A stretch of 32,319 nucleotides of DNA from Microcystis aeruginosa Ma_SC_T_19800800_S464 (GTDB taxonomy: Bacteria > Cyanobacteriota > Cyanobacteriia > Cyanobacteriales > Microcystaceae): NCBI GenBank assembly GCA_007095785.1, contig SFBL01000200.1, forward strand, positions 1 through 32,319. Reading direction: 5' to 3'. Under the pieces are notes generated by a model, which saw only the letters and a program-made list of their open reading frames with translations, made no database searches and was not told the origin of the DNA. The position numbers were made by a program, and so were the translations under genes. Position 1 is the first letter of the stretch. The number at the start of each line of letters is the position of its first letter. Below, in pieces: positions 24,602-32,225 of the stretch.

Positions 24602-25387
24602 ATGAAACTAACGATTATGGGCATTTTATCTGGGGTTGCCTTTGCGACTCTGGGTATCTCTGGCATTGCAGAAGCTTTTCAACTGATTCCTTCTGGTCTT
24701 AGTCCTGGTAATCAGTATCGCTTGGTATTTGTTACGGATGGCACGATTCAAGCAACAAGCACTGACATAAATACCTACAACACCTTTGTTGACAATGAGG
24801 CGCACACCTCAACAATATTAAATGACGCTTTTACGAATGTAGGAATCGACCCTGCTAGTATTACTTGGAAGGTGATCGGTTCGACAGCTAGTGTGAATGC
24901 GATCGACAATACCTCAACCAATACAGTTGACACGAGTGTCCCTATCTATGGTCTAGATGGCAAACTGATCGCCTTCGGTAACTCCGACCTGTGGGATGGC
25001 GATATCTGTCCCCATATACCGGCGGCTGGCATCATTTGTCATGATGGTGGTATTTCGATGTCGCAATCTGGTCATTATTTATTCGGTGATGTGTGGACGG
25101 GGACTTTATCTTCGGGAGTTGCTTGGTCGGAACCTAATTTAGGTCCACTTGGGTCGGTACCAGTAACTATCGGATCGAGCTATGGAACGAACGTAACTTG
25201 GATTCGTTATGGGAGCGATTTTGGTCCAGGGTTTAACGGTCCGGTAGCATTCCGCCCTTTGTACGGGATCTCCTCGGTGCTGACCGTTCCCACCGCGACG
25301 ACCACCCCAGAACCCTCTAGCCTTCTCGGTTTTATCACCTTGGGCGGATTAATGCTAGGGGGTGTCGCCCGCAAGACACGGAAGTAA
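24602..25387 (+). CDS. PEP-CTERM sorting-signal exported protein
   Basis: A 261-residue exported protein. An N-terminal signal peptide (MKLTIMGILSGVAFATLGIS ending near AEA) is followed by a domain with no clear catalytic motif. The C-terminal sorting signal has TPEPSS, a hydrophobic helix LLGFITLGGLMLGG and a basic tail ARKTRK. Such signals are recognised by exosortases, and a cyanoexosortase B gene lies at 30830. The body contains TWKVIGSTASVNAID and IPAAGIICHDGGIS, which I do not recognise as an enzyme. A homologous 3' relic lies at 11057. Confidence 0.85.
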   Translation: MKLTIMGILSGVAFATLGISGIAEAFQLIPSGLSPGNQYRLVFVTDGTIQATSTDINTYNTFVDNEAHTSTILNDAFTNVGIDPASITWKVIGSTASVNAIDNTSTNTVDTSVPIYGLDGKLIAFGNSDLWDGDICPHIPAAGIICHDGGISMSQSGHYLFGDVWTGTLSSGVAWSEPNLGPLGSVPVTIGSSYGTNVTWIRYGSDFGPGFNGPVAFRPLYGISSVLTVPTATTTPEPSSLLGFITLGGLMLGGVARKTRK

Positions 25388-25390
25388 TGC

Positions 25391-25432
25391 CCGCTTCGGG
25401 AGAGGAGGCGAGGGTTTCCTCTCTCGAAGCGG
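25391..25432 (+). terminator. Terminator hairpin after the PEP-CTERM gene
   Basis: A long stem CCGCTTCGGGAGAGGA / TCCTCTCTCGAAGCGG with one mismatch, starting 4 bases after the stop codon and followed by GGTTTTC. The core sequence matches the hairpin at 11014-11050. Confidence 0.8.
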
Positions 25433-25495
25433 AGGTTTTCGATACTTTATTTGGTATCATCAAGTAAGAGAAGCTTGATTTATGTTGGTACAGAA

Positions 25496-25711
25496 ATGAT
25501 GAATCAAAAAATTACTGCTATTTTCAATGGAGAAGCTTTTTATCCTACTGAAACCTTTAATCTTAAGCCGAATACTAAAGTAAAATTGACGATTGAAACT
25601 CAATTAATTGATGAAGATCAATTGCAAATAATGGCAGATGATGTGGATATTTTAGGAGAAATAGCTACCATTAATCAGGAGTTTATGGTCTCTGAAATGG
25701 ACGGTTTGTAG
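25496..25711 (+). CDS. DUF104-like (AF2212-type) putative antitoxin
   Basis: A 71- or 70-residue protein beginning M(M)NQKITAIFNGEAFYPTETF, with LKPNTKVKLTIE. This fits the short DUF104 pattern of a beta-strand start, 'G-x-F-P' and 'L-x-P-x-x-V-x-I-x-I'. The tail is acidic, as is common in antitoxins. Starts at 25496 and 25499 cannot be distinguished. An upstream TTG at 25451 is less likely. Its stop is 3 bases before the MazF-type toxin gene, the normal antitoxin-toxin order. The role is inferred from position and size. Confidence 0.7.
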   Translation: MMNQKITAIFNGEAFYPTETFNLKPNTKVKLTIETQLIDEDQLQIMADDVDILGEIATINQEFMVSEMDGL

Positions 25712-25714
25712 AAA

Positions 25715-26062
25715 ATGACTATCGCAAGAGGTGAAATTTATTTCGTTAATCTTAACCCGATTCAGGGAAAAGAGCAAGCAGGAACTAGACCAGTTTTAGT
25801 ATTATCTATTGATATTATCCATCAGTTACCCTTAGTGGTGATGGTAGTGGTGGGGACGAAAGGAGAAAATATTCGCCAAGATTATCCGACTAATGTTCGC
25901 GTTTCGACTGATGAAAGTGGGCTTCCTTTAGAAACAGTCTTTCTTGGTTTTCAAATTCGTTCAATTGATAAAAATCGCTTCCCCTCGGCACCAGTTGGGA
26001 AACTATCCGAAGAAAAAATGCAAGAAATTGAAACGGCAGTCCGATATTGCCTAGGATTGTAA
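25715..26062 (+). CDS. MazF/PemK-type endoribonuclease toxin
   Basis: A 115-residue toxin of the MazF/PemK fold. RGEIYFVNLNPIQGKEQAGT followed by RPVLVLS is the signature N-terminal region, including the conserved Arg/Pro loop. LETVFLGFQIRSIDKNRF and the VGKLSEEKMQEIETAVRYCLGL tail match the family. MazF toxins cut RNA at short specific sequences. The site here cannot be predicted. Translation is likely coupled to the upstream antitoxin. Confidence 0.9.
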   Translation: MTIARGEIYFVNLNPIQGKEQAGTRPVLVLSIDIIHQLPLVVMVVVGTKGENIRQDYPTNVRVSTDESGLPLETVFLGFQIRSIDKNRFPSAPVGKLSEEKMQEIETAVRYCLGL

Positions 26063-26069
26063 GGAGATT

Positions 26070-26225
26070 TTATATTTTTGGTACGGCGTTTATCCATAGC
26101 TCCCGCAAGCGTGGTGTTTGATTGATGCCAATTCTAGCAGATAGCCTCGAGGCGCTTTGACCAAGGCAGTCCTTACACCGATAACCACAGCGCTCAACCT
26201 CCGCGAGAATGCTAATATAAAAAAG
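26070..26225 (-). other. Cys-rich coding-like fragment (unrecognised)
   Basis: A minus-strand frame without a start codon reads ILAEVERCGYRCKDCLGQSA followed by SRLSARIGINQTPRLREL and a stop. It looks like real coding sequence with CxxxCxxC spacing, but I cannot name it. It fills most of the gap between the toxin gene and sufE and may be the end of a lost gene. Confidence 0.35.
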
Positions 26226-26260
26226 CTATTGGCTAATTTTTTCCTATTTTAACTCGCAAT

Positions 26261-26683
26261 ATGCTCCCGTCTAATCTCGATCGCATCGTCGAACGCCTCA
26301 AACGTCGTACCGATCCTAAGCAAAAATACGAACAATTACTAGCTTTTGCTAAAAAACTAGAACCAATACCAGAATCTGCCAAAATACCCGCTAATAAAGT
26401 CCATGGCTGTGTATCCCAAGTTTATATCACTGCCGACCTCGAAAATGGCCAGGTTTGGTACAAAGGAGATTCCGACGCGCAATTAGTCAAGGGTTTAGTT
26501 GCTTTGTTAATCGAGGGTTTAAATGGACTAACTCCCTCGGAAATCCTGCAAGTCACCCCCGATTTTATCGAAGAAACCGGTTTAAAAGTCAGTCTTACCC
26601 CTTCCCGCGCCAACGGATTTTATAATATTTTCCAATTAATGCAGAAAAAGGCTCTCGGTTTTCAGTTGGGAATGTCCGCTTAG
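26261..26683 (+). CDS. sufE: SufE, sulfur acceptor/activator for cysteine desulfurase
   Basis: A 140-residue SufE. It accepts sulfane sulfur from a SufS-type cysteine desulfurase and passes it on for Fe-S cluster assembly. Cys50 in KVHGCVSQVYITAD is the sulfur-accepting residue. LEPIPESAKIPANKV precedes it, and LVALLIEGLNGLTPSEIL and GLKVSLTPSRANGFYNIFQLM follow, all typical. The length is normal. The stop codon lies only 4 bases from the end of the convergent fur gene, with no terminator between, so its transcript probably runs antisense into fur. Confidence 0.92.
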   Translation: MLPSNLDRIVERLKRRTDPKQKYEQLLAFAKKLEPIPESAKIPANKVHGCVSQVYITADLENGQVWYKGDSDAQLVKGLVALLIEGLNGLTPSEILQVTPDFIEETGLKVSLTPSRANGFYNIFQLMQKKALGFQLGMSA

Positions 26684-26687
26684 ATGT

Positions 26688-27239
26688 CTAGTTTTCTGGT
26701 TCCGGTTCCTTTGATTCGGGAATCTCGCAGTTTTGGAAACGAGTATCCACCAGCGAACGCGTGCAGCCCCAATTACTCGGTATTCCTGACGGCCAACCCA
26801 TCCGCAAAGCTTCCGGACAGATGGCCATCACCGTTAGCTGACAGTCAATTAACTGAAAACCCTCTTTCTCACACTGTTTGAGACTGTGTTTGAGGATAGA
26901 ATCATTGTTAAATTCGATGGTTTTATTGCACTGAATACAGACCAAATGATGATGGTGGTGGGGATAGGGTTGATTGAGTTCGTAGTGTTTATGACCCTCG
27001 GCCAATTCTAACTCCCGCAAAATTCCCATCCGCGACATCAGTTTAACACTGCGGTAAATTGTCGATAAACTAATTCCTTCCCCCCGTTTGTCCAGTAATT
27101 CCTGCAATTCTTCGGCACTCAGATGATTGCCTTTCGGTAAATTCTGGAAAACGTGCAGAATTTTCTCTCGCTGGGGAGTTAAGCGCCACCCCCGCGCGTT
27201 GAGTTCCGCTTTCAGGGAGGAAGCAGTGTAGGCAGACAT
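26688..27239 (-). CDS. fur: Fur-family transcriptional regulator
   Basis: A 183-residue metalloregulator. The winged-helix DNA-binding region shows WRLTPQREKILHVFQNLPKG, then LSAEELQELLDKRGEGISLS with IYRSVKLMSRMGIL. The metal-binding region has HKHYELN, the histidine run in YPHHHHHLVCIQC (Cys101, Cys104) and IDCQLTVMAICPEAL (Cys133, Cys141). It closely resembles cyanobacterial Fur/FurA proteins, which control iron uptake. PerR and Zur share the fold, so the exact metal is not certain. The C-terminal extension from about 150 on is longer than in many Fur proteins. A Fur-box-like sequence lies 34 bases upstream. Confidence 0.87.
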   Translation of the reverse strand: MSAYTASSLKAELNARGWRLTPQREKILHVFQNLPKGNHLSAEELQELLDKRGEGISLSTIYRSVKLMSRMGILRELELAEGHKHYELNQPYPHHHHHLVCIQCNKTIEFNNDSILKHSLKQCEKEGFQLIDCQLTVMAICPEALRMGWPSGIPSNWGCTRSLVDTRFQNCEIPESKEPEPEN

Positions 27240-27272
27240 AAGCGATCAACTCTCAATAAAAGCTATTTAATT

Positions 27273-27291
27273 GACAATGATAGTCGTTTCG
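27273..27291 (-). promoter_or_regulatory. Fur-box-like operator upstream of fur
   Basis: GACAATGATAGTCGTTTCG matches about 13 of 19 positions of the classical Fur box (GATAATGATAATCATTATC). It lies between the divergent fur and dnaJ-like genes. Autoregulation is typical of Fur proteins. Effects on the dnaJ-like gene are possible. Confidence 0.5.
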
Positions 27292-27344
27292 GTGAGCCAT
27301 TGGCAACAATTTTCAGTAGTTGAAAATTCTCCCCCCATTCAAGT

Positions 27345-28610
27345 ATGAAAAATTACTATGAAATCCTCCAAATTCCCCGTAATGCCAGTAATAATCAGAT
27401 AAAAGCCGCTTTTCGTCGTCTGGCCCGGCAATATCACCCCGATTATAATCCCAATGATCCAGAAGCAGTGACAAAATTTCGGGAAATTGAACAAGCTTAT
27501 CGGGTTTTGAGCGATAAAGGGCAAAGAAAAGAGTATGACCGCAGTTTATCCCCGGAAATACCCACTTTTAACCGCAGTGCCGAGGATTTTTATCAACAGG
27601 GATGGCACTACGCTCAAGAGAAAAATTATCAACTAGCGATCGCATTTTACCAGCAAGCGATCGCAATTAATCCGCAATTTTGGCAGGCCTATCTGCAACG
27701 AGCGGAAGTTTACTACCATAATCAGCAGGATAGGCAAGTTTTAAGCGATTGTCGGCAAGTTTTGCAGTTAAAACCCGATTGTTCCCAAGCTTACTATTAT
27801 CTCGGTTTATCCCGTCAACGACTCGGTTACACCCAATCCTCCCTAGAAGCTTATGGAAAAGCAATCGCCATTGATCAAAATAATCCCCAATTCTATTATC
27901 AAAGAGGATTGGCTCTAGAGGAACTCTCGGAACTGCCAGCAGCACGAAAAGATTTTCAAATAGCAGCCAAGAAATTTAAGCAACAGGGAAATTTTCGCCG
28001 CTATCATGCCATTGCCAATAAGTTAAGAGATGTTCATAAAAGTTATCGACAACAGCAATCAATCAAGTGGTCAAAAACTCTTTTTATTGTTTTTAATTTG
28101 CTGAAAATCTCTTGCTCATCTTTGCTCAAACCCAAGACGGGTCTAGCAGAGGCCTTTTTAAAGTTTAACCGTAATCAGGCTTTAGCCACGGGTGTATTGG
28201 CAGCAATCATCAGCAGTTTTTTCATCGCTTTGACTTGGCAAAACTGGACAGTTAAATCTGAGTTTTTACTGTTATTAGGTTGGTCAATATTTCCTTTTAT
28301 TATTCTGACTTTATCTAGTTGGTTGGGCAGAAAATTAAGTAATAAATATGGTAGTCTCACTGGCGATATATTTTTAGGTGGCTTGATAATTTTGCCCTTT
28401 TCCCTCGTCATTTGGCTCACTTCCTATTTATCCATAAATGGCGATATTATCGGCGCAATTATCGGTGTAACCGGCGGTTATCTAACCGGAATGCTCTACT
28501 ATAGTTATCGCCATTTATCCAACATTCCTTGGCCGATCTCTTTACTTTTAGTCCCTTTTGTGCTAGGTTTTCTTACGGTTAATATCTGGGGAGTTTATTA
28601 TTATCTCTAA
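27345..28610 (+). CDS. J-domain protein with TPR repeats and C-terminal membrane segments
   Basis: A 421-residue protein. Residues 1-66 are a J domain (YYEILQIPRNASNNQIKAAF, HPD at 31-33, EIEQAYRVLSDKGQRKEYDR) able to stimulate an Hsp70. Residues 80-220 contain about four TPR units (AEDFYQQGWHYAQEKNYQLA, AIAFYQQAIAINPQFWQAYL, SQAYYYLGLSRQRLGYTQSS, PQFYYQRGLALEEL). The last third (about 275-421) has four or five hydrophobic helices. It is therefore a membrane-bound co-chaperone-like protein, probably with the J-TPR part in the cytoplasm. It is divergent from fur and overlaps the end of mobA by 48 bases. Confidence 0.85.
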   Translation: MKNYYEILQIPRNASNNQIKAAFRRLARQYHPDYNPNDPEAVTKFREIEQAYRVLSDKGQRKEYDRSLSPEIPTFNRSAEDFYQQGWHYAQEKNYQLAIAFYQQAIAINPQFWQAYLQRAEVYYHNQQDRQVLSDCRQVLQLKPDCSQAYYYLGLSRQRLGYTQSSLEAYGKAIAIDQNNPQFYYQRGLALEELSELPAARKDFQIAAKKFKQQGNFRRYHAIANKLRDVHKSYRQQQSIKWSKTLFIVFNLLKISCSSLLKPKTGLAEAFLKFNRNQALATGVLAAIISSFFIALTWQNWTVKSEFLLLLGWSIFPFIILTLSSWLGRKLSNKYGSLTGDIFLGGLIILPFSLVIWLTSYLSINGDIIGAIIGVTGGYLTGMLYYSYRHLSNIPWPISLLLVPFVLGFLTVNIWGVYYYL

Positions 28611-29177
28611 ATCTTCCGGGGTATTACAGTTAAATAAAATCTCGGAATTATCGATAATTAATTCCTCCACCACGGAGACATTTAACCATTTTTGAAAAGA
28701 AGTTCCCCCCTGCTGAATATAAGTCTGCAAAGATGCTAAACAACGACGATGATAGAAACCACAGAGAGGCTCCCAACGAGAGCCGCACCGGGGAACCAAA
28801 GCCATGGCATTTTCTGGTACAGTGGCTAATAATCTTGACCATTCTTGAATAATTGGGGACGTTAGTAACGGTAAATCGCAAGGGAGTAATAAAACCCAAT
28901 CGGTTGATACAAAAGTTAATCCCAAGGCAAAGGCCAATAAAGGCCCCCTAGTGGGAAGCGGTTCCTTGATTATTCGGCAGTATTGGGGAATGATAAGTTC
29001 ATAACGTTCCGGCCAAGGCGTAATCACAGACACTTGTATAGCACAATCTTGGGCAATTAAACAGATATTCTCCAGAAAAGAGAGACCCTGAAAAGATAAC
29101 AATGCTTTATCTCGTCCCATGCGGTAACTTTGACCACCAGCCAGAATTAACGCCGTTAAAGCGGGAAAATCACTCAT
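28563..29177 (-). CDS. mobA: Molybdenum cofactor guanylyltransferase
   Basis: About 204 residues. The signature LILAGGQSYRMGRDKALL (residues 10-27) binds the nucleotide. VLLLPCDLPLLTSPIIQEW contains the catalytic-metal aspartate, and PLCGFYHRRCLASLQTYI and FNCNTPEDLE match MobA. It attaches GMP to molybdopterin to form the guanine dinucleotide form of Moco. I chose the ATG at 29177 (MSDFPALTALILAGG). A start at 29222 would add 15 unconserved residues and overlap the divergent gene. The 3' end overlaps the convergent J-domain gene by 48 bases. Confidence 0.88.
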   Translation of the reverse strand: MSDFPALTALILAGGQSYRMGRDKALLSFQGLSFLENICLIAQDCAIQVSVITPWPERYELIIPQYCRIIKEPLPTRGPLLAFALGLTFVSTDWVLLLPCDLPLLTSPIIQEWSRLLATVPENAMALVPRCGSRWEPLCGFYHRRCLASLQTYIQQGGTSFQKWLNVSVVEELIIDNSEILFNCNTPEDLEIIINSPDINRKKT

Positions 29178-29204
29178 AATAACCAGTTCTATCGGAAAAA
29201 TACG

Positions 29205-29522
29205 ATGATTAATCACGATCATTTCTGCGATCGCAAATTAGAGCGCCTGCAATTAATGTTATATCTAATCCCCTTTCTAGGAGTGATTCCCTCCGCTTGG
29301 ACATGGTATCGAGGAGAAGGAAAGGGAAAAGAACGGCAAATTAGTCGCTTATCCTTGAATTTAACGCTAGGATGGCTACTTTTTTACACTTTCCTCTGGA
29401 CTGGGGCTGCTTTCACCGACCAAACCTTGAGTTTTCGCCTTTTATACTGGAACGGTTTATTAACTTCTGCTTATATTCTCCTCTGCCTAGGAATTATCGT
29501 CAAAGTTTGGCGGCAAAAATAA
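29205..29522 (+). CDS. Small two- to three-helix membrane protein, unknown function
   Basis: A 105-residue protein. Hydrophobic segments lie near LQLMLYLIPFLGVIPSAWTW, then LTLGWLLFYTFLWTGAAF, then GLLTSAYILLCLGIIVKVW, with a charged loop GEGKGKERQISR after the first. It looks like a conserved cyanobacterial small membrane protein, but I recognise no function. The gene starts 27 bases from the divergent mobA start, so the two share a promoter region. The first ATG gives a soluble N-terminus (MINHDHFCDRKLERLQ). An internal ATG at residue 18 is possible. Confidence 0.65.
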   Translation: MINHDHFCDRKLERLQLMLYLIPFLGVIPSAWTWYRGEGKGKERQISRLSLNLTLGWLLFYTFLWTGAAFTDQTLSFRLLYWNGLLTSAYILLCLGIIVKVWRQK

Positions 29523-29547
29523 ATAGCTAGGCAGTCAACTTGAGCCT

Positions 29548-29568
29548 TTTGGCCAAGTCAAGGCCAAA
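29548..29568. terminator. Small hairpin after the membrane-protein gene
   Basis: TTTGGCC / GGCCAAA, 7-bp stem with a 7-base loop and no T-run, 25 bases past the stop codon. It is a weak candidate terminator. Confidence 0.3.
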
Positions 29569-29652
29569 TCCCCTGAATAGGAATCTAGCCAACTCGCTCA
29601 AATCCATGCTATTCTGTTGAGACTTAATAATATCTTCATAAATAAGCACTAG

Positions 29653-30792
29653 ATGAATTCCAATTTAATCAAAGTTCCCTTTGTCGATTTAACTTGGCAA
29701 AATCAGCCCCTACAAGCAAAAATTACCGAGGCAATCCAAACAGTTATCGACCGAGGAGATTTTGTTTTAGGGCAAGCTTTAGCCGAATTTGAAACCGCCT
29801 TTGCCCAAGCTTGCGGAGTCGAGTATGCTGTGGGAGTAGCTTCTGGCACTGCTGCTCTTACCCTGGCTTTACAAGCTTACGGCATCGGTGCTGGGGATGA
29901 CGTGCTAGTCCCCGCTAATACCTTTGTCGCTACCCTCATGGGTGTTATTCAAGCGGGAGCCAAACCGATTTTAGTTGATTGTCACCTCGATACGGCCTTA
30001 ATTGACCTCGCAGCGGCCGCCCAAAGAATTACCCCCAACACCCGCGCCATTCTCCCCGTACACCTGTACGGACAGATGGTATCACCCCAACAATTACAGG
30101 ATTTTGCCCGCAGCCATAATCTGATTATCTTTGAAGATGCAGCCCAGGCCCATTTAGCCAGTAGAGAAGGTTATCGCGCCGGCAGTGTCGGTGTGGCGGC
30201 GGGGTTTAGTTTTTATCCCAGTAAAAATTTAGGTGCTTTTGGCAATGGCGGAATGTTAGTGAGCAATGATCCTGAAATTAGCCAAAAAGCCCGCAGTTTA
30301 AGAAATTATGGCGCACCGAGCAAGTATTTCCACACTGATATCGGCACTAACAGCCGTTTAGACAGCATACAAGCCGCCATTTTAAACATTAAATTACCCC
30401 ATCTGGAAGGCTGGAATCAGGCCCGTCATCAAGCGGCAAGACAATACGACCGGCTTTTGGCTCCTTTAGCTGATCAGGGTATTTTACCCATAAGAGACGA
30501 AACCGAAACCGGTCATGTCTATCATCTCTACGTTATTCGCATTCTCCCCTATTGTCCGGTTGATCGCCAACAACTACAAGAACAATTAACTGCCGTCGGT
30601 ATTCAAACCGGCATTCATTATCCGATTCCTTGTCATCTACAACCGGCCTATCGCTACCTGGGTTATCAACAGGGAGACTTTCCTAATGCAGAGAGCCTCT
30701 GTGAAGAAATTGTCTCTCTCCCCATGTACCCCGGTGTCAGCGAGGAGCAAATTGAAATCGTGGTTGAACAGATCACTGCGATCATTGGGTAA
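29653..30792 (+). CDS. DegT/DnrJ/EryC1/StrS-family PLP aminotransferase
   Basis: A 379-residue sugar aminotransferase-type enzyme. It opens with VPFVDLTWQN and VIDRGDFVLGQALAEFETAF, with GVASGTAALTLALQAYGIG and VPANTFVATLMGV for cofactor phosphate contacts. Asp162 in IIFEDAAQAH contacts the pyridine nitrogen, and Lys191 in FYPSKNLGAFGNGG is the Schiff-base lysine. GTNSRLDSIQAAIL and GIHYPIPCHLQPAYRYLGYQ complete the pattern. These enzymes aminate keto-sugar nucleotides for polysaccharides or glycans. The sugar is unknown. Cyanoexosortase B follows 37 bases later on the same strand, and exosortase loci often sit with polysaccharide genes. Confidence 0.9.
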   Translation: MNSNLIKVPFVDLTWQNQPLQAKITEAIQTVIDRGDFVLGQALAEFETAFAQACGVEYAVGVASGTAALTLALQAYGIGAGDDVLVPANTFVATLMGVIQAGAKPILVDCHLDTALIDLAAAAQRITPNTRAILPVHLYGQMVSPQQLQDFARSHNLIIFEDAAQAHLASREGYRAGSVGVAAGFSFYPSKNLGAFGNGGMLVSNDPEISQKARSLRNYGAPSKYFHTDIGTNSRLDSIQAAILNIKLPHLEGWNQARHQAARQYDRLLAPLADQGILPIRDETETGHVYHLYVIRILPYCPVDRQQLQEQLTAVGIQTGIHYPIPCHLQPAYRYLGYQQGDFPNAESLCEEIVSLPMYPGVSEEQIEIVVEQITAIIG

Positions 30793-30829
30793 CATAAATT
30801 CAGAATTTGTCACTAAATCGCTCCGTCCT

Positions 30830-31735
30830 ATGGGTATTAGTCCTTCCCTATCCCCCGTCTCCCACAAAAATCGGCAATCTTGGCTGATTATCGGTTTCTT
30901 GGCGGTTATCTATGGTCCGGTGATCTTTCATTGGTATGATGGTTGGCTGAATAAATCGATCGGCATCGAACACGAATACTTTAGCCACGGCTTGATCGGC
31001 CTTCCCTACGCCGCCTATATTGTCTGGCAGAATCGCAAAAAATGGCAACGCCTCGAAGATCGCTCCCACCCCCTTGGGGCGTTTTTGTTAACCCTAGGAG
31101 CGATTTTTTATCTCCTCGGTTCCTCCCTTTGGGTTAGTATGTCTTTCCCGATTATGTTGGCGGGAATCTGTCTCTGGTTAAAAGGAAGAGAAGGTTTTAA
31201 ATTACAGGGATTTCCCCTACTTTTAACAGCCTTAGCGACTCCTAATCCTATCCCCTACCTGATCGCTCCCTATACCCTACCCCTACAGGTTTTTATTGCC
31301 GCTTGCGCTGGTTTTATTCTCCAGCAAGCAGGCTTAGATGTCTCCGTTGACGGTATCTATGTAGCGGTAGAAGGTCGGATGGTGGAAGTCGCTCCCTACT
31401 GTGCGGGGCTGAAAATGTTATTCACCAGTCTTTACGTCACCCTCCTGCTGCTCCATTGGACTGATACCATCGAAAACGGTCGTAAAACCCGCTTTATGCT
31501 CCTCAGCGCCTTTGGAATTAGTGTCGGGGCTAATATCGTTCGTAACGCGCTTTTAGCTTGGTTTCACGGCACGGGACAGGACGAAAACTTTAAATTACTC
31601 CACGATGGCTGGGGGGGTGATTTATATTCCGTCTTTATGTTATTACTCATCCTTTTGGTCTTCCAAATCATCCAGTATCGCGAGGCAGTCAAGAAACAGT
31701 CCCCAGCTCAAGGGGAAGGTAACCAGGATGATTAG
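30830..31735 (+). CDS. crtB: Cyanoexosortase B
   Basis: About 301 residues with roughly eight membrane helices. Exosortases are predicted membrane transpeptidases that process PEP-CTERM proteins. The proposed catalytic residues are all present: Cys in VEVAPYCAGLKMLFTSLY, Arg in GANIVRNALLAWFHG and His in KLLHDGWGG. Other family features are EHEYFSHGLIGLPYAAYIVW near the start. The B type is assigned because the next gene looks like the cyanoexosortase B-associated protein. I chose the ATG at 30830. The frame is open further upstream but overlaps the aminotransferase gene. The symbol crtB follows exosortase nomenclature and should not be confused with phytoene synthase. A PEP-CTERM candidate substrate lies at 24602. 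Confidence 0.83.
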   Translation: MGISPSLSPVSHKNRQSWLIIGFLAVIYGPVIFHWYDGWLNKSIGIEHEYFSHGLIGLPYAAYIVWQNRKKWQRLEDRSHPLGAFLLTLGAIFYLLGSSLWVSMSFPIMLAGICLWLKGREGFKLQGFPLLLTALATPNPIPYLIAPYTLPLQVFIAACAGFILQQAGLDVSVDGIYVAVEGRMVEVAPYCAGLKMLFTSLYVTLLLLHWTDTIENGRKTRFMLLSAFGISVGANIVRNALLAWFHGTGQDENFKLLHDGWGGDLYSVFMLLLILLVFQIIQYREAVKKQSPAQGEGNQDD

Positions 31736-32225
31736 TCGAAAAATTCCAGCCGAGGTAACTTTAGTGTTAGATAAAGTCAAAAAAAAGCTCCCGGGTAATT
31801 ATTTACTGCTGTTGTGCCTGCTGCTGCTGTTGATTTTAGGGGGTATCTTGCCCAATTTAATTTCTGGCCACTGGTCTTGGGTGGAGCAACCGAGAATCGG
31901 TAATATTCAGAAAATGCGAGTCCTACAAGAATCGGGAATCGAGTTCTCTGACCTGAAAACCACCGACCGGAGCCAAGGTGAAATCGGTGAGGGAAAATGG
32001 TCGGTACAAGTGGTGGAAAATCCTGATGGCAAGAGGATCACCGTGCTTTTAAAGCCACAGGTTTACTATAAAAATCAACCGGGGTTAGAATGGTCGGATA
32101 TCAGTTCGATTAGTCGTTGGAATCAGGGGGAAACAACCGAGCTATTAATCCCCACCCAGTCGGGAGGAAAGGCCAAGGCTCGATTCTATCGGGCCTGGAC
32201 ACCAGCAATTCTCATTTTGAAATAA
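31728..32225 (+). CDS. Cyanoexosortase B system-associated protein (possibly shortened)
   Basis: About 165 residues from the ATG at 31728, which overlaps the cyanoexosortase stop by eight bases and so suggests translational coupling. An N-terminal transmembrane helix (YLLLLCLLLLLILGGILPNL) is followed by a periplasmic domain with VEQPRIGNIQKMRVLQESGI, KWSVQVVE and LLKPQVYYKNQPGLEWSDI. Position and content match the small protein that accompanies cyanoexosortase B. The protein ends ARFYRAWTPAILILK. The abrupt hydrophobic end suggests the natural C-terminus may have been lost, but I cannot confirm the family's usual end. The function is unknown. Confidence 0.7.
   Translation: MISRKIPAEVTLVLDKVKKKLPGNYLLLLCLLLLLILGGILPNLISGHWSWVEQPRIGNIQKMRVLQESGIEFSDLKTTDRSQGEIGEGKWSVQVVENPDGKRITVLLKPQVYYKNQPGLEWSDISSISRWNQGETTELLIPTQSGGKAKARFYRAWTPAILILK

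Noticed and set aside
26261-26683. SufE as a component of the Dnd system
   Set aside because: It is 18 kb from dndE, adjacent to fur, and is a general Fe-S assembly protein. Nothing in the sequence links it to Dnd.
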